Below are positions 43,526-51,704 of a DNA stretch of 64,000 nt, piece by piece. This DNA is from Pseudomonadota bacterium (GTDB lineage: Bacteria; Pseudomonadota; Alphaproteobacteria; RF32; CAG-239). The notes under the pieces are model-generated. The model worked only from the letters and a program-made list of their open reading frames with translations. It ran no database searches and was not told the DNA's origin. The translations under genes were made by a program, and so were the position numbers. Every line of letters begins with the position of its first letter. Position 1 is the stretch's first letter. The stretch spans positions 28,712 to 92,711 of the forward strand of contig JAHALQ010000002.1 of NCBI GenBank assembly GCA_018362935.1. The letters run 5' to 3'.

Positions 43526-44494
43526 ATGAGCTTTACGGTATTAGAATCGATTTTAAGGCCTCTGTCATATTGGTACAATCAGGACAATATCGAAGAGGTC
43601 GCGGTTAACCGTTCCGGCCAGGTCTGGCTTCGCCTGCGCGGAAAAAGGGCTTATCCGTGGGTTATGTACAAAGACGAAAAGCTCACCAAAGAATATCTCA
43701 CCGACTTGCTGTATATTATCGCCAATACCTACGAACTGCCTTTTGACCCCATTCAGGGAAACCCGGTGGTTTATGCGGCAATCCCCGGCGAACACCGATT
43801 TTCGGCAATTTGCGGCCGCAACGTTATGTATGACAACGACGATTTGACCGGCGGTATTGCCTTGACCATCCGCGTGCATTCCGACGATGTGGCGTTCGGC
43901 CTTGGCGATTACGGACTGACGCAGGGGCAGCAGCTGCACAAAATTAATCCGCTGAAGGATATTAAGGAGCCGGAAGACCCTTACGAACGCCTGCTGCTGA
44001 GTATCAAACGCGGCGACCATATTCTGGTTTCCGGCGCAACCGCAACAGGTAAAACGACTTTTCTGAACAACCTTTTAAAAATTTTAGACATCAACAAGCG
44101 CATACTGACAATTGAGGATACGCGCGAACTTGTTGTGCCGCATCCCAACCGCGTCCATGTCGTTCTGTCGCGTACCGAGCAGACCAATGCCCTGACTTAT
44201 GCCAAAGTTATCGACTTAGTTGTCCGTTTTACGCCGGACGCCATTATCGGCGGCGAGATTTCGACCGGAAACGCCGGTGCTATTTGGGAACTGATGGGTT
44301 CAGGACACGACAACTGTCTGGCCACAATCCATGCCGAAAGCTCCGAGGCCGCTTATCAGGCCTTTACCGACCGTATTTTGCACACTTATCCGACAATTGA
44401 CCGCAAAAAGACAATTGAAGAAATGCACCAAAAATTGCGCGTTGTTCAAATTAACCGTGACGGAAACCTGCGCGCCGTAACCGAGGTGACATAA
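43526..44494 (+). CDS. virB11: VirB11 T4SS ATPase
   Basis: This 322-residue hexameric ATPase follows VirB11/TrbB. An N-terminal domain (EEVAVNRSGQVWLRLRGKRA) precedes Walker A GATATGKTT at about 170-178, where Ala-Thr replaces the common Gly-Ser. The Asp box LTIEDTRELVVPHPNRVHV, Walker B DAIIGGEIS and His box CLATIHAES are also present. It switches the T4SS between pilus assembly and substrate export. It starts 12 bases after virB10 behind AGGAG and ends the core operon. It is distinct from the PilT/DotB-like and PilQ ATPases at 371-1348 and 5371-7059. Confidence 0.9.
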   Translation: MSFTVLESILRPLSYWYNQDNIEEVAVNRSGQVWLRLRGKRAYPWVMYKDEKLTKEYLTDLLYIIANTYELPFDPIQGNPVVYAAIPGEHRFSAICGRNVMYDNDDLTGGIALTIRVHSDDVAFGLGDYGLTQGQQLHKINPLKDIKEPEDPYERLLLSIKRGDHILVSGATATGKTTFLNNLLKILDINKRILTIEDTRELVVPHPNRVHVVLSRTEQTNALTYAKVIDLVVRFTPDAIIGGEISTGNAGAIWELMGSGHDNCLATIHAESSEAAYQAFTDRILHTYPTIDRKKTIEEMHQKLRVVQINRDGNLRAVTEVT

Positions 44495-44513
44495 TATCTG
44501 GAAATCTTGTCTG

Positions 44514-44536
44514 ATGACAGCTTAAGCTGTTTTTGC
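44514..44536 (+). terminator. Candidate terminator after virB11
   Basis: A short ACAGC-TTAA-GCTGT hairpin followed by TTTTTG lies 20 bases after the virB11 stop. The stem is only 5-6 bp, so efficiency is uncertain. Confidence 0.45.
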
Positions 44537-44538
44537 TG

Positions 44539-44889
44539 TCAGCTTGCCGGACGCGAAGAAATCTTCCGCGGGCTTTGTGCCGAAACTTCCGACGGAAGGT
44601 TTGACAGGAAATAGTTTGCCTCAACCTGCAAAACCTCGCAAAAATCAAACAAGCGGCTTAGGCCAATGCGATTGTTGCCGCATTCGTATTTTTGTATCTG
44701 TTGAAATGTCAGTCCCATTTTCTGCCCAAGTTCGTTCTGGCTCAGCCCCCTTTGGCGCCGCAGCTTGCGGATAAGACCGCCGGCGTAAACGTCAATCGGG
44801 TTGGGTTTGCCGTTAGGCATCCGTCCGTGTCGAGAAGGGCTGCTGTTCTGAGAAAGGTTATGGGGCTTTGAATTGTTATCCGTTTTCAT
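44539..44889 (-). CDS. XRE-family HTH transcriptional regulator
   Basis: This 116-residue DNA-binding protein has a flexible N-terminus and a Cro/CI-type helix-turn-helix (about 35-92: GGLIRKLRRQRGLSQNELGQKM, shortened; LTFQQIQKYECGNNRIGLSRL). The LTFQQIQKYE-G-NR pattern is typical of short alphaproteobacterial XRE regulators. The start at 44889 has AAGGA upstream; the frame stays open to 45099, but that part is a structured leader. It sits convergent to virB11 and may control T4SS or pilus genes; the target is inferred from position only. Confidence 0.8.
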   Translation of the reverse strand: MKTDNNSKPHNLSQNSSPSRHGRMPNGKPNPIDVYAGGLIRKLRRQRGLSQNELGQKMGLTFQQIQKYECGNNRIGLSRLFDFCEVLQVEANYFLSNLPSEVSAQSPRKISSRPAS

Positions 44890-45168
44890 AGCGATGGTCC
44901 TTGTTATGAGGAGAAAATAACGAAAACAAACCGCTCCCAAAGGCGGGAGGAGTTTGAACCCTACCCAAAAACCAAAGTAGATACACATAACAGCCGCAAT
45001 CTTTGCCGGGTAGCACAGATAGCGGGTACGATGCACTCCTCCCTTATAAAAGGGATGTGGTTTTTGGATATTCCACTGAATCAAGGGTTCAAATCTCAAT
45101 TTTCGTGTTTTTTTAATAATACACAGACGGCAAACCGTGAACGATATGCCAGAACAATCTGTACATTC
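44890..45168 (-). promoter_or_regulatory. Long structured leader of the XRE regulator gene
   Basis: The mRNA leader is about 270 bases long and contains paired segments: 45084-45097 with 44950-44962 (AGGGTTCAA type), 45058-45067 with 44964-44973 (CCAAAAACCA type), and 45034-45042 with 44944-44952 (ACTCCTCCC type). The third pairing competes with the first two, so two alternative folds are possible. The layout, with a short upstream RNA complementary to a segment near the gene, resembles phage C4 antisense RNAs, but this is a hypothesis. Confidence 0.4.
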
Positions 45169-45196
45169 ATATTAGAAAATTATTAATAAAATGCAA
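45169..45196 (-). promoter_or_regulatory. Candidate promoter of the XRE regulator gene
   Basis: On the minus strand, TTGCAT and TAATAT are separated by 16 bases in an AT-rich intergenic region. Transcription would start near 45162 and give a leader of about 270 bases. Confidence 0.55.
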
Positions 45197-45255
45197 GCGA
45201 AAAACATTTTCAACTAAAAAGCGAGGTCAATAAACGCTGCGGCGGCTTGTCTTTA

Positions 45256-46029
45256 TCAGAGCGGCGGAATATTAAACTGGGCGATGTCCCCCGGGCGGAT
45301 TTTGGTATTGGAATAGCGCATGTTGCCGGTTTCAATAACAAATCGCTGCCGTCCCGTAAGCTGCGAAACCAAATCATAAAAGTCGCGCGCAGCCATTTCC
45401 TGACGCTGCGGATTCATGACGTATAAAACGCAGCCTTGTGTCCTTTCGGCAACGCCGCAGCGGGCGCGCCCTTTGGGAACTTCCGGATTGACAACCACGC
45501 CCTGAAGGCCGTTGCGCACAATTTTTTCTTCGGCAAAGAAAACTTTTGCAGTAATAATGCCGAGGAAGAATAAGACTGCCCCGAGGAGCAGTAGGATTTT
45601 TTTAGTAAGATAAGGGGGCACATCAGAAACCGGCAGTATCGCGTCCTCATAGTCATCCACGACTTGAGGCGAGGGTTCGGACTGCGGGGCCGGCAAATCG
45701 TCTTCGCCGAGAAATTTGCGCGGCGCGGCAGGGTTGGATGCTGCAGGCGTTTTTGCCGGGAGATTGTCGTCATCCAAATAGGCGTCCAGATTAAAGGCAT
45801 CTTCATTGCCGGATTTGGAAATAAACGGATTATTGATGCCGGATGACGCTTGCGGTTTGCGAAACGGATCGCTTGCGGTTGCCTGATTAAACGCGGGCTT
45901 GCCGGTTTGTGCGGGCGCGGTTGTAGCCTGCATCGGCATCTGAGGCGTGCGGTTAATCGGCCGTTTGACTTTTTTCAGAAACGGCCGCTGCGGCATATTT
46001 TGATTTGTGGTGTTATTATCCGTATCCAT
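45256..46029 (-). CDS. Single-pass membrane protein of unknown family
   Basis: This 257-residue protein has a Pro/Asn/Ala-rich, probably disordered cytoplasmic N-terminus (about 1-140), one membrane helix (about 145-167, KILLLLGAVLFFLGIITAKVF) and a small periplasmic domain with two Cys (RCGVAERTQGCVLYV) ending in GDIAQFNIPPL. The ATG at 46029 follows AGAGG at 7 bases. It is last in a four-gene operon after a secretin-like lipoprotein. The bitopic shape recalls secretion-system inner-membrane connectors such as PilP/GspC-like proteins, but no family signature was seen. Confidence 0.6.
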   Translation of the reverse strand: MDTDNNTTNQNMPQRPFLKKVKRPINRTPQMPMQATTAPAQTGKPAFNQATASDPFRKPQASSGINNPFISKSGNEDAFNLDAYLDDDNLPAKTPAASNPAAPRKFLGEDDLPAPQSEPSPQVVDDYEDAILPVSDVPPYLTKKILLLLGAVLFFLGIITAKVFFAEEKIVRNGLQGVVVNPEVPKGRARCGVAERTQGCVLYVMNPQRQEMAARDFYDLVSQLTGRQRFVIETGNMRYSNTKIRPGDIAQFNIPPL

Positions 46030-46046
46030 TTTCAAACCTCTGTAAT

Positions 46047-47297
46047 TTACAGGTTGTTTTCCAAATGTTTGTTCGTTTTCAGGGTTTTAATAATCCGCGG
46101 TACCATAAACACAATGGTCTCAGATTTAGGTTTGTCAACGCCGAAAATTCCGTTCGGCAGGCCGATAATCAGGAAATTTTCGCCCAGTTTGCTGCGGACA
46201 TCAAAACTAGTTATTTCTCCGTCGCGCGATTCCAAGGTCAAGTCTGTAAATATCTTGTCGTTCTGTTCAAAAGATGCTTTTGCCAAAATTGAAAGGTCGG
46301 CTTCTTTGGAAGAGCGCGGTGCGCATTTGCCGATGTCAAAACGCGAGAACCAGACATTGGGCACCACAAATTTGCCTTCGGCCACCGGTTCGACGCGTGC
46401 CTGTTGTCCTAAAAAGGCGTTAAGCGTGCCGACGTTGATATCGTTTGATGTCGTCAGCACCCGGCCCAAAACGCCCGTGCGGGAGCTTTTAATCGCGCCG
46501 AATTCAAACACGCTGGTCATTGCCTGCCAGTCAATATCTTTGCCGTTTTGCGGATAAAGGGAGAAAACGCGGACGTCAAAAGCAATCAAAACCGGGTTTT
46601 CTTCAAAATAATTAATCAGGTTAAGCACCTGGTTTTTTAACTCATAGTCAGCGCTGAAAGTAATTGTATAATCGTCAAAGTCGGCCGTAAAGTCGGTAAT
46701 TCCGGCGCCGCGCAAAACGTCAAGAATGGCAAGCAAAATCGGGCGCGACTGCGGCACATACAGGCTGAAATTGGCTTTGCGCGAAATACGCAGGGTCTTG
46801 TTGTTGGCGTTATACGTGTAATATATTTCGGCGGCTTCGGTAATCATATCAATAACTTCCGAAAGTTCGCCGCGCAGGTTTTCCGCGGAAATGCTGGCAT
46901 AGGGGGCATCTTTGGCGACCAGTTTGATGCCGGCTTCTTTGGTCAGTTTGAGCAAAGCCCTTTCCGCCGGCATCGTATCAAACGAAAAACCGGTTACTTC
47001 AAACCGCGGCAGCAGGTCGTTGGTGCCGTTTCGAACCATGTTAAACGCCGTCAGGTTATAGGGAATAGTCGAAATCATCTGCTGGGTATTCCAGTTGACC
47101 GAACAGCGCAGCGGGCTTTCCAAATCCAAAAGGTTGGCGCCTTTTGGGGTGCGCAGGTCCGGATATTTCGGAGCTTCGATTTTGGCGCTGAAGACCGGGG
47201 TTTTCGGAAGATTCTCAACCTTGTCTTTTTGCCATACTCCGCAGGCCGCGAGTTGAAAAGCGGCAATTGCCAAAACGATTTTGCCAAAGTAACGCAT
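46047..47297 (-). CDS. Short secretin-like lipoprotein
   Basis: This 416-residue lipoprotein has lipobox LAAC (Cys 19). It contains an N-domain of secretin/TonB short-domain type (about 95-165: FSFDTMPAERALLKLTKEAG, ISAENLRGELSEVIDMI) and a second N1-like part (ILAILDVLRGAGITDF). The C-terminal region resembles a secretin barrel (EPVAEGKFVVPNV, FTDLTLESRDGEI, ETIVFMVPRIIK). It is thus a compact relative of PilN/BfpB secretins, distinct from the PilN at 9718-11322. It may form a second outer-membrane pore or an accessory ring. It follows the 175-residue gene by one base. Confidence 0.6.
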   Translation of the reverse strand: MRYFGKIVLAIAAFQLAACGVWQKDKVENLPKTPVFSAKIEAPKYPDLRTPKGANLLDLESPLRCSVNWNTQQMISTIPYNLTAFNMVRNGTNDLLPRFEVTGFSFDTMPAERALLKLTKEAGIKLVAKDAPYASISAENLRGELSEVIDMITEAAEIYYTYNANNKTLRISRKANFSLYVPQSRPILLAILDVLRGAGITDFTADFDDYTITFSADYELKNQVLNLINYFEENPVLIAFDVRVFSLYPQNGKDIDWQAMTSVFEFGAIKSSRTGVLGRVLTTSNDINVGTLNAFLGQQARVEPVAEGKFVVPNVWFSRFDIGKCAPRSSKEADLSILAKASFEQNDKIFTDLTLESRDGEITSFDVRSKLGENFLIIGLPNGIFGVDKPKSETIVFMVPRIIKTLKTNKHLENNL

Positions 47298-47298
47298 A

Positions 47299-47826
47299 TT
47301 ATTTAACCTCTTTGGAAGCCGGCGACGGATTTCTCGGCGCGAAAGGCTGCACCGGTTGTCCCGTATTATGAAGCAGTTTTTCGACGACCTGATCCATGGA
47401 CATTCCGGCGCCGACGGTCGGGTCGACGGATTTATCCTGAGCGCCCAGAGCTTCCTTGAATTTTTTCAGTTCGTCTTTGTCTTGTTTAATCATGTCGGGA
47501 GAAGCGTTGTTTTTAAGCTCTGTCTTAAATTCGGAAAGATTTTTCTTCAGCGCGTTAATGCCGCCGGCCATCTTTTTTTCAACATACGGATACAGCTGCG
47601 GGTGAGCGACGATATATTCGCCGGTTTCGCTTATTTCTTCCAGCAAATCCAGAATATATCCGTAATGCTCGTATTCTTCCATGGCGATGTTGCCTTTGCG
47701 GACGCACCGGGCGGCAACGCGGGATATTGTCCGGTCATAGTAGTCTTTCAACAGGATATAGTTGTCGACATACCATAAATCGTCATTTCGTCCTTTGCCG
47801 CTGCTAAAAGAATGACTTTGTTCCAT
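47299..47826 (-). CDS. Small soluble helical protein of unknown function
   Basis: This 175-residue protein has no signal peptide or membrane segment. It looks helical (NYILLKDYYDRTISRVAARC; HYGYILDLLEEISETGEYIV) with a flexible Pro-rich C-terminus. A good SD (GAGGAG) precedes the ATG, and it ends one base before the secretin-like lipoprotein. It may be a cytoplasmic chaperone or pilotin-like factor for the operon, but this is only context. Confidence 0.6.
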   Translation of the reverse strand: MEQSHSFSSGKGRNDDLWYVDNYILLKDYYDRTISRVAARCVRKGNIAMEEYEHYGYILDLLEEISETGEYIVAHPQLYPYVEKKMAGGINALKKNLSEFKTELKNNASPDMIKQDKDELKKFKEALGAQDKSVDPTVGAGMSMDQVVEKLLHNTGQPVQPFAPRNPSPASKEVK

Positions 47827-47892
47827 GTTGTGCTCCTCGTTTGTACGCTCTTATTCTAATCTAAATGAGCCAAGGTGGTTTGTAAATTAATT

Positions 47893-50469
47893 TTAATCTT
47901 TTATAACACTCTTTTGATACGGATCGTCGTTATTTTCAATGCCGGCAGAATCTGTAATGTTCAGATTATACGCGGCCGGGCGCGCCGGAGCGCTTGCCGG
48001 TATGCTGACGCCGTCAAAAGTCGGATTTTGATAATATAAATCGCCGCTGCAAACAGCTGACTGCTGCAATATCGGCTCAAGGTTGTCGTTGCCGTAATTG
48101 GCATTGGCCGCGCCGGGTTCTTCTTCGACGTATTCCCACACCCATTCTTCGCCCTCGCCGTCCGTATATTCGCCGCTGTTTTCGCTGTTGGCGTATTCTG
48201 CCGGAGCACTTGTATCCGCGGCGGCTGTCTCTTCTTCCTTGCTGCTGTTAAATCCCCAGTCGTCCGGTGAAATGTCGCTTTCGCTCGCCGGCGGCAGGAT
48301 TTCGCTTTCCCATGACGGCATTTCTTCTTCAACGCCGCCCAGCCAGTTGGCGCCGAGGTTTTCGTCTTCGGGGTTAAACGGCTCTTTGTCGTCATAATCG
48401 TCATCCAGCCCGAGTTCTTCGTCAGACGGCAGCTCCGGCATCGGCGGCGCAGCGTTTGTCATAATATTGCCGGAATAATTGTCTGTTGTTTCGACGTTTT
48501 CCGCCAAATCTGAATCCGCTGACAAAAGCACATCGGTATCCGGTTCATTGTCAAAAGAAATTATAGGTTCTTCCGATGAGGCCGTACTTTGCGGCATTTC
48601 CGTCTGGGGAAGCATCTCCGCGGTAAAGTCCGTATCGGGAGCCGCTAACACTTCTTCAAGCGCGGCTTCGGCGGATTTTTTCTTTTTTTTCTTCTTCTTT
48701 TTTTTCTTCTTCGGCGCGGTTTCGTCGTTTATGATTGCGGATGCCGTGTTTATGTCGGCTTTGCCGATGTCGGTGGGCATATTTTCAGAAGTATCGTTCG
48801 CCAATTCGAACAACGGCACGGCTTTTTCCGGGGAAACCGTTTCGGCTGCGGCAGGCATGGAAGGCTCTAATTCGTTGTCAGGCATTTCAAATGCAGGTTG
48901 CAGGTGTGGCAAATGGTTATCCGCTTGGACATTGCGCGGCGGCGTAATTTCCGTAATGTCGATAACATCCTCATACTCCGGCTCGCCGACCGGGCCGTGG
49001 TTGTGCAAGGAGGAATGCATATCATAAGGCGCCGCCGAGTTGGCCGGTGTCTGCACCACAACCGGATGGGCGCTCAAAGCCTCTATGAGGCTCTGGGTCG
49101 ACAGTTTTTGGCTTTCTTTGAGCGCAACGCTGATAATCGAACTGAGTTCTTCGGTTTGCGACTTTGCCATTTCGCGGTATAATTTAGACTGTGTAACCAC
49201 TACCTCTTGCAGCATTTTGCCGATTTTTTCACTGTCAAAGTTAAAATTGGCGGGAGCCTGCGCCGGTGTCGGAACCATCGTTTCCGCCGCGGCTGCCGTT
49301 GCCGGCGCAGCTGCGGGAACCGAAGCAAATGCATTCTCGGGGATTTGAACATTAATTTGCAGGTTTCCGAGTTTTTCAACGATTTGATTCAATTGCTGCG
49401 AATAATCCGTGGTGTTAATCTGGATATTATTGGCATTATTGTTGCTGGCCGCGGCGTTACCCGAATTCTGGTTCTGATTCAGATTGTTGTGCTGCACCAT
49501 AAAATTCATCATCTGCTGCTGCGATTCGTTAATCAGCTTGGCAATTTCAAGCGTGTCGTTTTTCTGGCGTTCGCTTAAGACGGCAATTGTTTTGCTGAAG
49601 TTATTCTGTGATGTCAAAATAGCCTGACTGAGTTGTTTCAGTCCTTCGTCGTGAATCACGGGTGCTGCTGCCGCAACCGCCTGAACCGGCTGGGCTGAGG
49701 CTGTTGTTTCGACTTTGCCCAGACGTTCCGCTAGCTGCTGCTGCCCTTCAACCAGAACTTTTAACAGGTTTTGGGTTTCGTCGCTGGCGGGAGCAGGGGG
49801 CTGCGAGGTGCTGCCGGCACTGGCAATTTTGGCTTCGGATTCGCTTATTGCCTTGTAAATGCTCTGCATTTCCTGCCGTTGCTGGGCGCTTTCGTTTTGC
49901 AGAACCTTGACAATCTGCAGCTGGGTTTGTCCGAGGGTTTGGATGATATTGCGGATATCGTCTTTTTGCGACGCATTGTTTTTTTGCATGGCATCGGCAA
50001 GCGTTGCCGCAAAAGTGGCTGCAAAATCTTTGTCAAGCGAGAGTTTGGACGCAACAGCCGCACCGGTTGCCGCAACCGGTGCGGCGGCAGCAACCGGAGC
50101 GCTCTGCATTTTGGCTGAGGCTTGGACTTGTGCTTCAGCCAATGCCGTGGCCAGAATTTTGGCTTTGGATACTTCTTCGTCGTCAACCGCCGCGGCCAAA
50201 GGCGTGGCTGATTTTTCCACACCGGCTTTTTCCGCCAGTTCGTCGACATAATCCTGCAGCAGGGCGCCGCCCGGCAGTGAGCCGAACAACCCGCGTATAT
50301 CGGCCGGAAGTTCCAGAAGCATCTTGTCAAAAGCGGCTTTGCGTTCGGGCGTAAAAATGTGAATTTGGCGGTAGATATTTAAAAAGCGCTGCGCAATAAC
50401 GACGGGGTCTTCCTCGCCGTTGCGTTGAGCCTTGCGGCGCGCTTCTGCTGCTTTGTCTATCTCTGCCAT
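47893..50469 (-). CDS. Large cytoplasmic Gln/Ala-rich and acidic protein
   Basis: This 858-residue protein has no signal peptide. Its N-terminal 80 residues look folded (DPVVIAQRFLNIYRQIHIF, DIRGLFGSLPGGALLQDYVDE). Residues 110-480 are Ala/Gln-rich helical and coiled coil, partly Asn/Gln repeats. A run of twelve Lys (PKKKKKK...) occurs near 590. The C-terminal 250 residues are acidic and low in complexity, with Pro and Trp (EEWVWEYVEEEPG). It leads the four-gene operon. The composition suggests a scaffold, polar hub or secreted effector; no family was recognised. Confidence 0.6.
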   Translation of the reverse strand: MAEIDKAAEARRKAQRNGEEDPVVIAQRFLNIYRQIHIFTPERKAAFDKMLLELPADIRGLFGSLPGGALLQDYVDELAEKAGVEKSATPLAAAVDDEEVSKAKILATALAEAQVQASAKMQSAPVAAAAPVAATGAAVASKLSLDKDFAATFAATLADAMQKNNASQKDDIRNIIQTLGQTQLQIVKVLQNESAQQRQEMQSIYKAISESEAKIASAGSTSQPPAPASDETQNLLKVLVEGQQQLAERLGKVETTASAQPVQAVAAAAPVIHDEGLKQLSQAILTSQNNFSKTIAVLSERQKNDTLEIAKLINESQQQMMNFMVQHNNLNQNQNSGNAAASNNNANNIQINTTDYSQQLNQIVEKLGNLQINVQIPENAFASVPAAAPATAAAAETMVPTPAQAPANFNFDSEKIGKMLQEVVVTQSKLYREMAKSQTEELSSIISVALKESQKLSTQSLIEALSAHPVVVQTPANSAAPYDMHSSLHNHGPVGEPEYEDVIDITEITPPRNVQADNHLPHLQPAFEMPDNELEPSMPAAAETVSPEKAVPLFELANDTSENMPTDIGKADINTASAIINDETAPKKKKKKKKKKKKSAEAALEEVLAAPDTDFTAEMLPQTEMPQSTASSEEPIISFDNEPDTDVLLSADSDLAENVETTDNYSGNIMTNAAPPMPELPSDEELGLDDDYDDKEPFNPEDENLGANWLGGVEEEMPSWESEILPPASESDISPDDWGFNSSKEEETAAADTSAPAEYANSENSGEYTDGEGEEWVWEYVEEEPGAANANYGNDNLEPILQQSAVCSGDLYYQNPTFDGVSIPASAPARPAAYNLNITDSAGIENNDDPYQKSVIKD

Positions 50470-50496
50470 TGGTTGTCTTCAGTTTAAACTTAATCC

Positions 50497-50526
50497 ATAA
50501 TATCGATTTTAAGCAAATGATGTAAA
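50497..50526 (-). promoter_or_regulatory. Candidate promoter of the four-gene operon
   Basis: On the minus strand, TTTACA and TATTAT are separated by 18 bases, 28 bases before the ATG of the 858-residue gene and just after the terminator of the regulator gene. Confidence 0.45.
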
Positions 50527-50543
50527 TTTCTGGTTAATAAAAA

Positions 50544-50573
50544 CAAAAAAAGCTCCGCAAATGCGGAGCTTAA
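50544..50573 (-). terminator. Rho-independent terminator after double-HTH regulator
   Basis: A perfect stem AGCTCCGC / GCGGAGCT with a four-base loop, followed on the minus strand by seven T residues, lies 18 bases beyond the stop codon. Confidence 0.88.
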
Positions 50574-50590
50574 AGGCACAAAAGCCAAAG

Positions 50591-51562
50591 TTACAGGCTG
50601 ATGAAAACAACCTTATGAACCTTTTGCAGATCATTGTTGTTTAATTCGATTTTTTCTTCGGGATTCCAGCGGATTCCGTAAAGCATGCCCTGATCATCCT
50701 CACGGATGGAAATAATCATGGCTTCATTATCAGAGATATAATAAACGGCAATGTCGCCGCCGCTGACAACTTCTTGCGGATTCACATACAAGATTGAGCG
50801 TGTCGGCAGCAGAGAACCCAGTCGCCGGGTGCTCAAATTGACGGCATAGGCTTCTTTCTTGTTGTTAAGCTGTGCCGGTCGGAATACTTTTTTGATTTCT
50901 TCGTCAAAATCAATAATGATATTACCGTCTTTGCCGGCTGTGCCGTAAACCGAAATCCGCGAATTGTCCTGTGCGCTGCTGCCAAAAGAAGCTATGGCGC
51001 CGCGCGGATTAGACAAGAGTTTGTATTTGGCGTCATTGCGCTGGATAATTTCTTCCAGCATGCCTTTGTCGTCAAGATTCTTGATCTCTTTTTTAAGTTC
51101 TTCCAGAGGCATTTGCAGAGCCTTGGCAATGTTTTTGAGCTCTTTGTCGGAAACCTCTCTTTGTCCCATCTCAATGCGGTGGTAAACCGACAGCGTCATA
51201 TCGGCGCTTTCGGCAACCTCAATAAGGGTTAGGTTTTTGTCATTGCGGATTTGCCGCAGTCCGGCACCGAGCGTTTTTAAGCCGGTCTTTTCATTGATTT
51301 TGTTACGGCGTTCCTGTTCGCGGCGCCATGCCTGAACAATCTCTTCCTGAGAATTCTGTTCGTTGACAAACAAGTCCTGCAGGGGGCAGTCCAAAAATTC
51401 GGCGACGCGCACAAGCTGTTCCTGATCAACCCGGCGGTAACCTTTTTCAATTTTTGAAATTGCTGACAGGCTGACGTTTAAATGGTCGGCCAATTCCTGC
51501 ATTGAGCGTCCGCGCAGACGGCGGTACATTCTGATTTGATTGGGAAAAATAATTTCTTCCAT
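50591..51562 (-). CDS. Double-HTH XRE regulator with S24/LexA-like C-terminal domain
   Basis: This 323-residue transcription factor has two Cro/CI helix-turn-helix domains: about 5-65 (MYRRLRGRSMQELADHLNVS, SAISKIEKGYRRV) and about 95-155 (GLRQIRNDKNLTLIEVAESA, YHRIEMGQREVS). The C-terminal 130 residues resemble the peptidase S24 fold of phage-type repressors (NPQEVVSGGDIAVYYISDNE). A clear Ser-Met nucleophile motif is not visible, so self-cleavage is doubtful. The start at 51562 has GAGG upstream. It lies between two T4SS-related operons and is probably their regulator, which is inferred. A palindrome at 51655-51670 upstream could be its operator. Confidence 0.8.
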   Translation of the reverse strand: MEEIIFPNQIRMYRRLRGRSMQELADHLNVSLSAISKIEKGYRRVDQEQLVRVAEFLDCPLQDLFVNEQNSQEEIVQAWRREQERRNKINEKTGLKTLGAGLRQIRNDKNLTLIEVAESADMTLSVYHRIEMGQREVSDKELKNIAKALQMPLEELKKEIKNLDDKGMLEEIIQRNDAKYKLLSNPRGAIASFGSSAQDNSRISVYGTAGKDGNIIIDFDEEIKKVFRPAQLNNKKEAYAVNLSTRRLGSLLPTRSILYVNPQEVVSGGDIAVYYISDNEAMIISIREDDQGMLYGIRWNPEEKIELNNNDLQKVHKVVFISL

Positions 51563-51654
51563 TTGAGAATTCCTCATAACAATATGATACCAATATCTGA
51601 CATTTATACTAATCAATGAGAAATATTAATCAAGGAAATAGTACAAAAAAAGAC

Positions 51655-51670
51655 AATTTGTGTACAAATT
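51655..51670. promoter_or_regulatory. Palindromic candidate operator
   Basis: The perfect inverted repeat AATTTGT-GT-ACAAATT lies about 95 bases upstream of the double-HTH regulator start, in the gap after the VirB6-like gene. Its 16-bp symmetric form is typical of Cro/CI-type operators. Confidence 0.4.
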
Positions 51671-51704
51671 TTGTTGTTATTATGTCAAAAAATCCTCTTT
51701 GGCA

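Noticed and set aside
14108..44494. Classification of the whole locus as a Dot/Icm (type IVB) system
   Set aside because: VirB3, VirB4, VirB9 and VirB11 patterns fit the vir type better; only the repeat-filled VirB10 and the DotB-like ATPase recall Dot/Icm.
45080..45097. GGTTCAAATC resembling a tRNA T-loop
   Set aside because: No T-stem pairing, acceptor or anticodon arm can be drawn around it; it pairs better with 44950-44962 in the leader.
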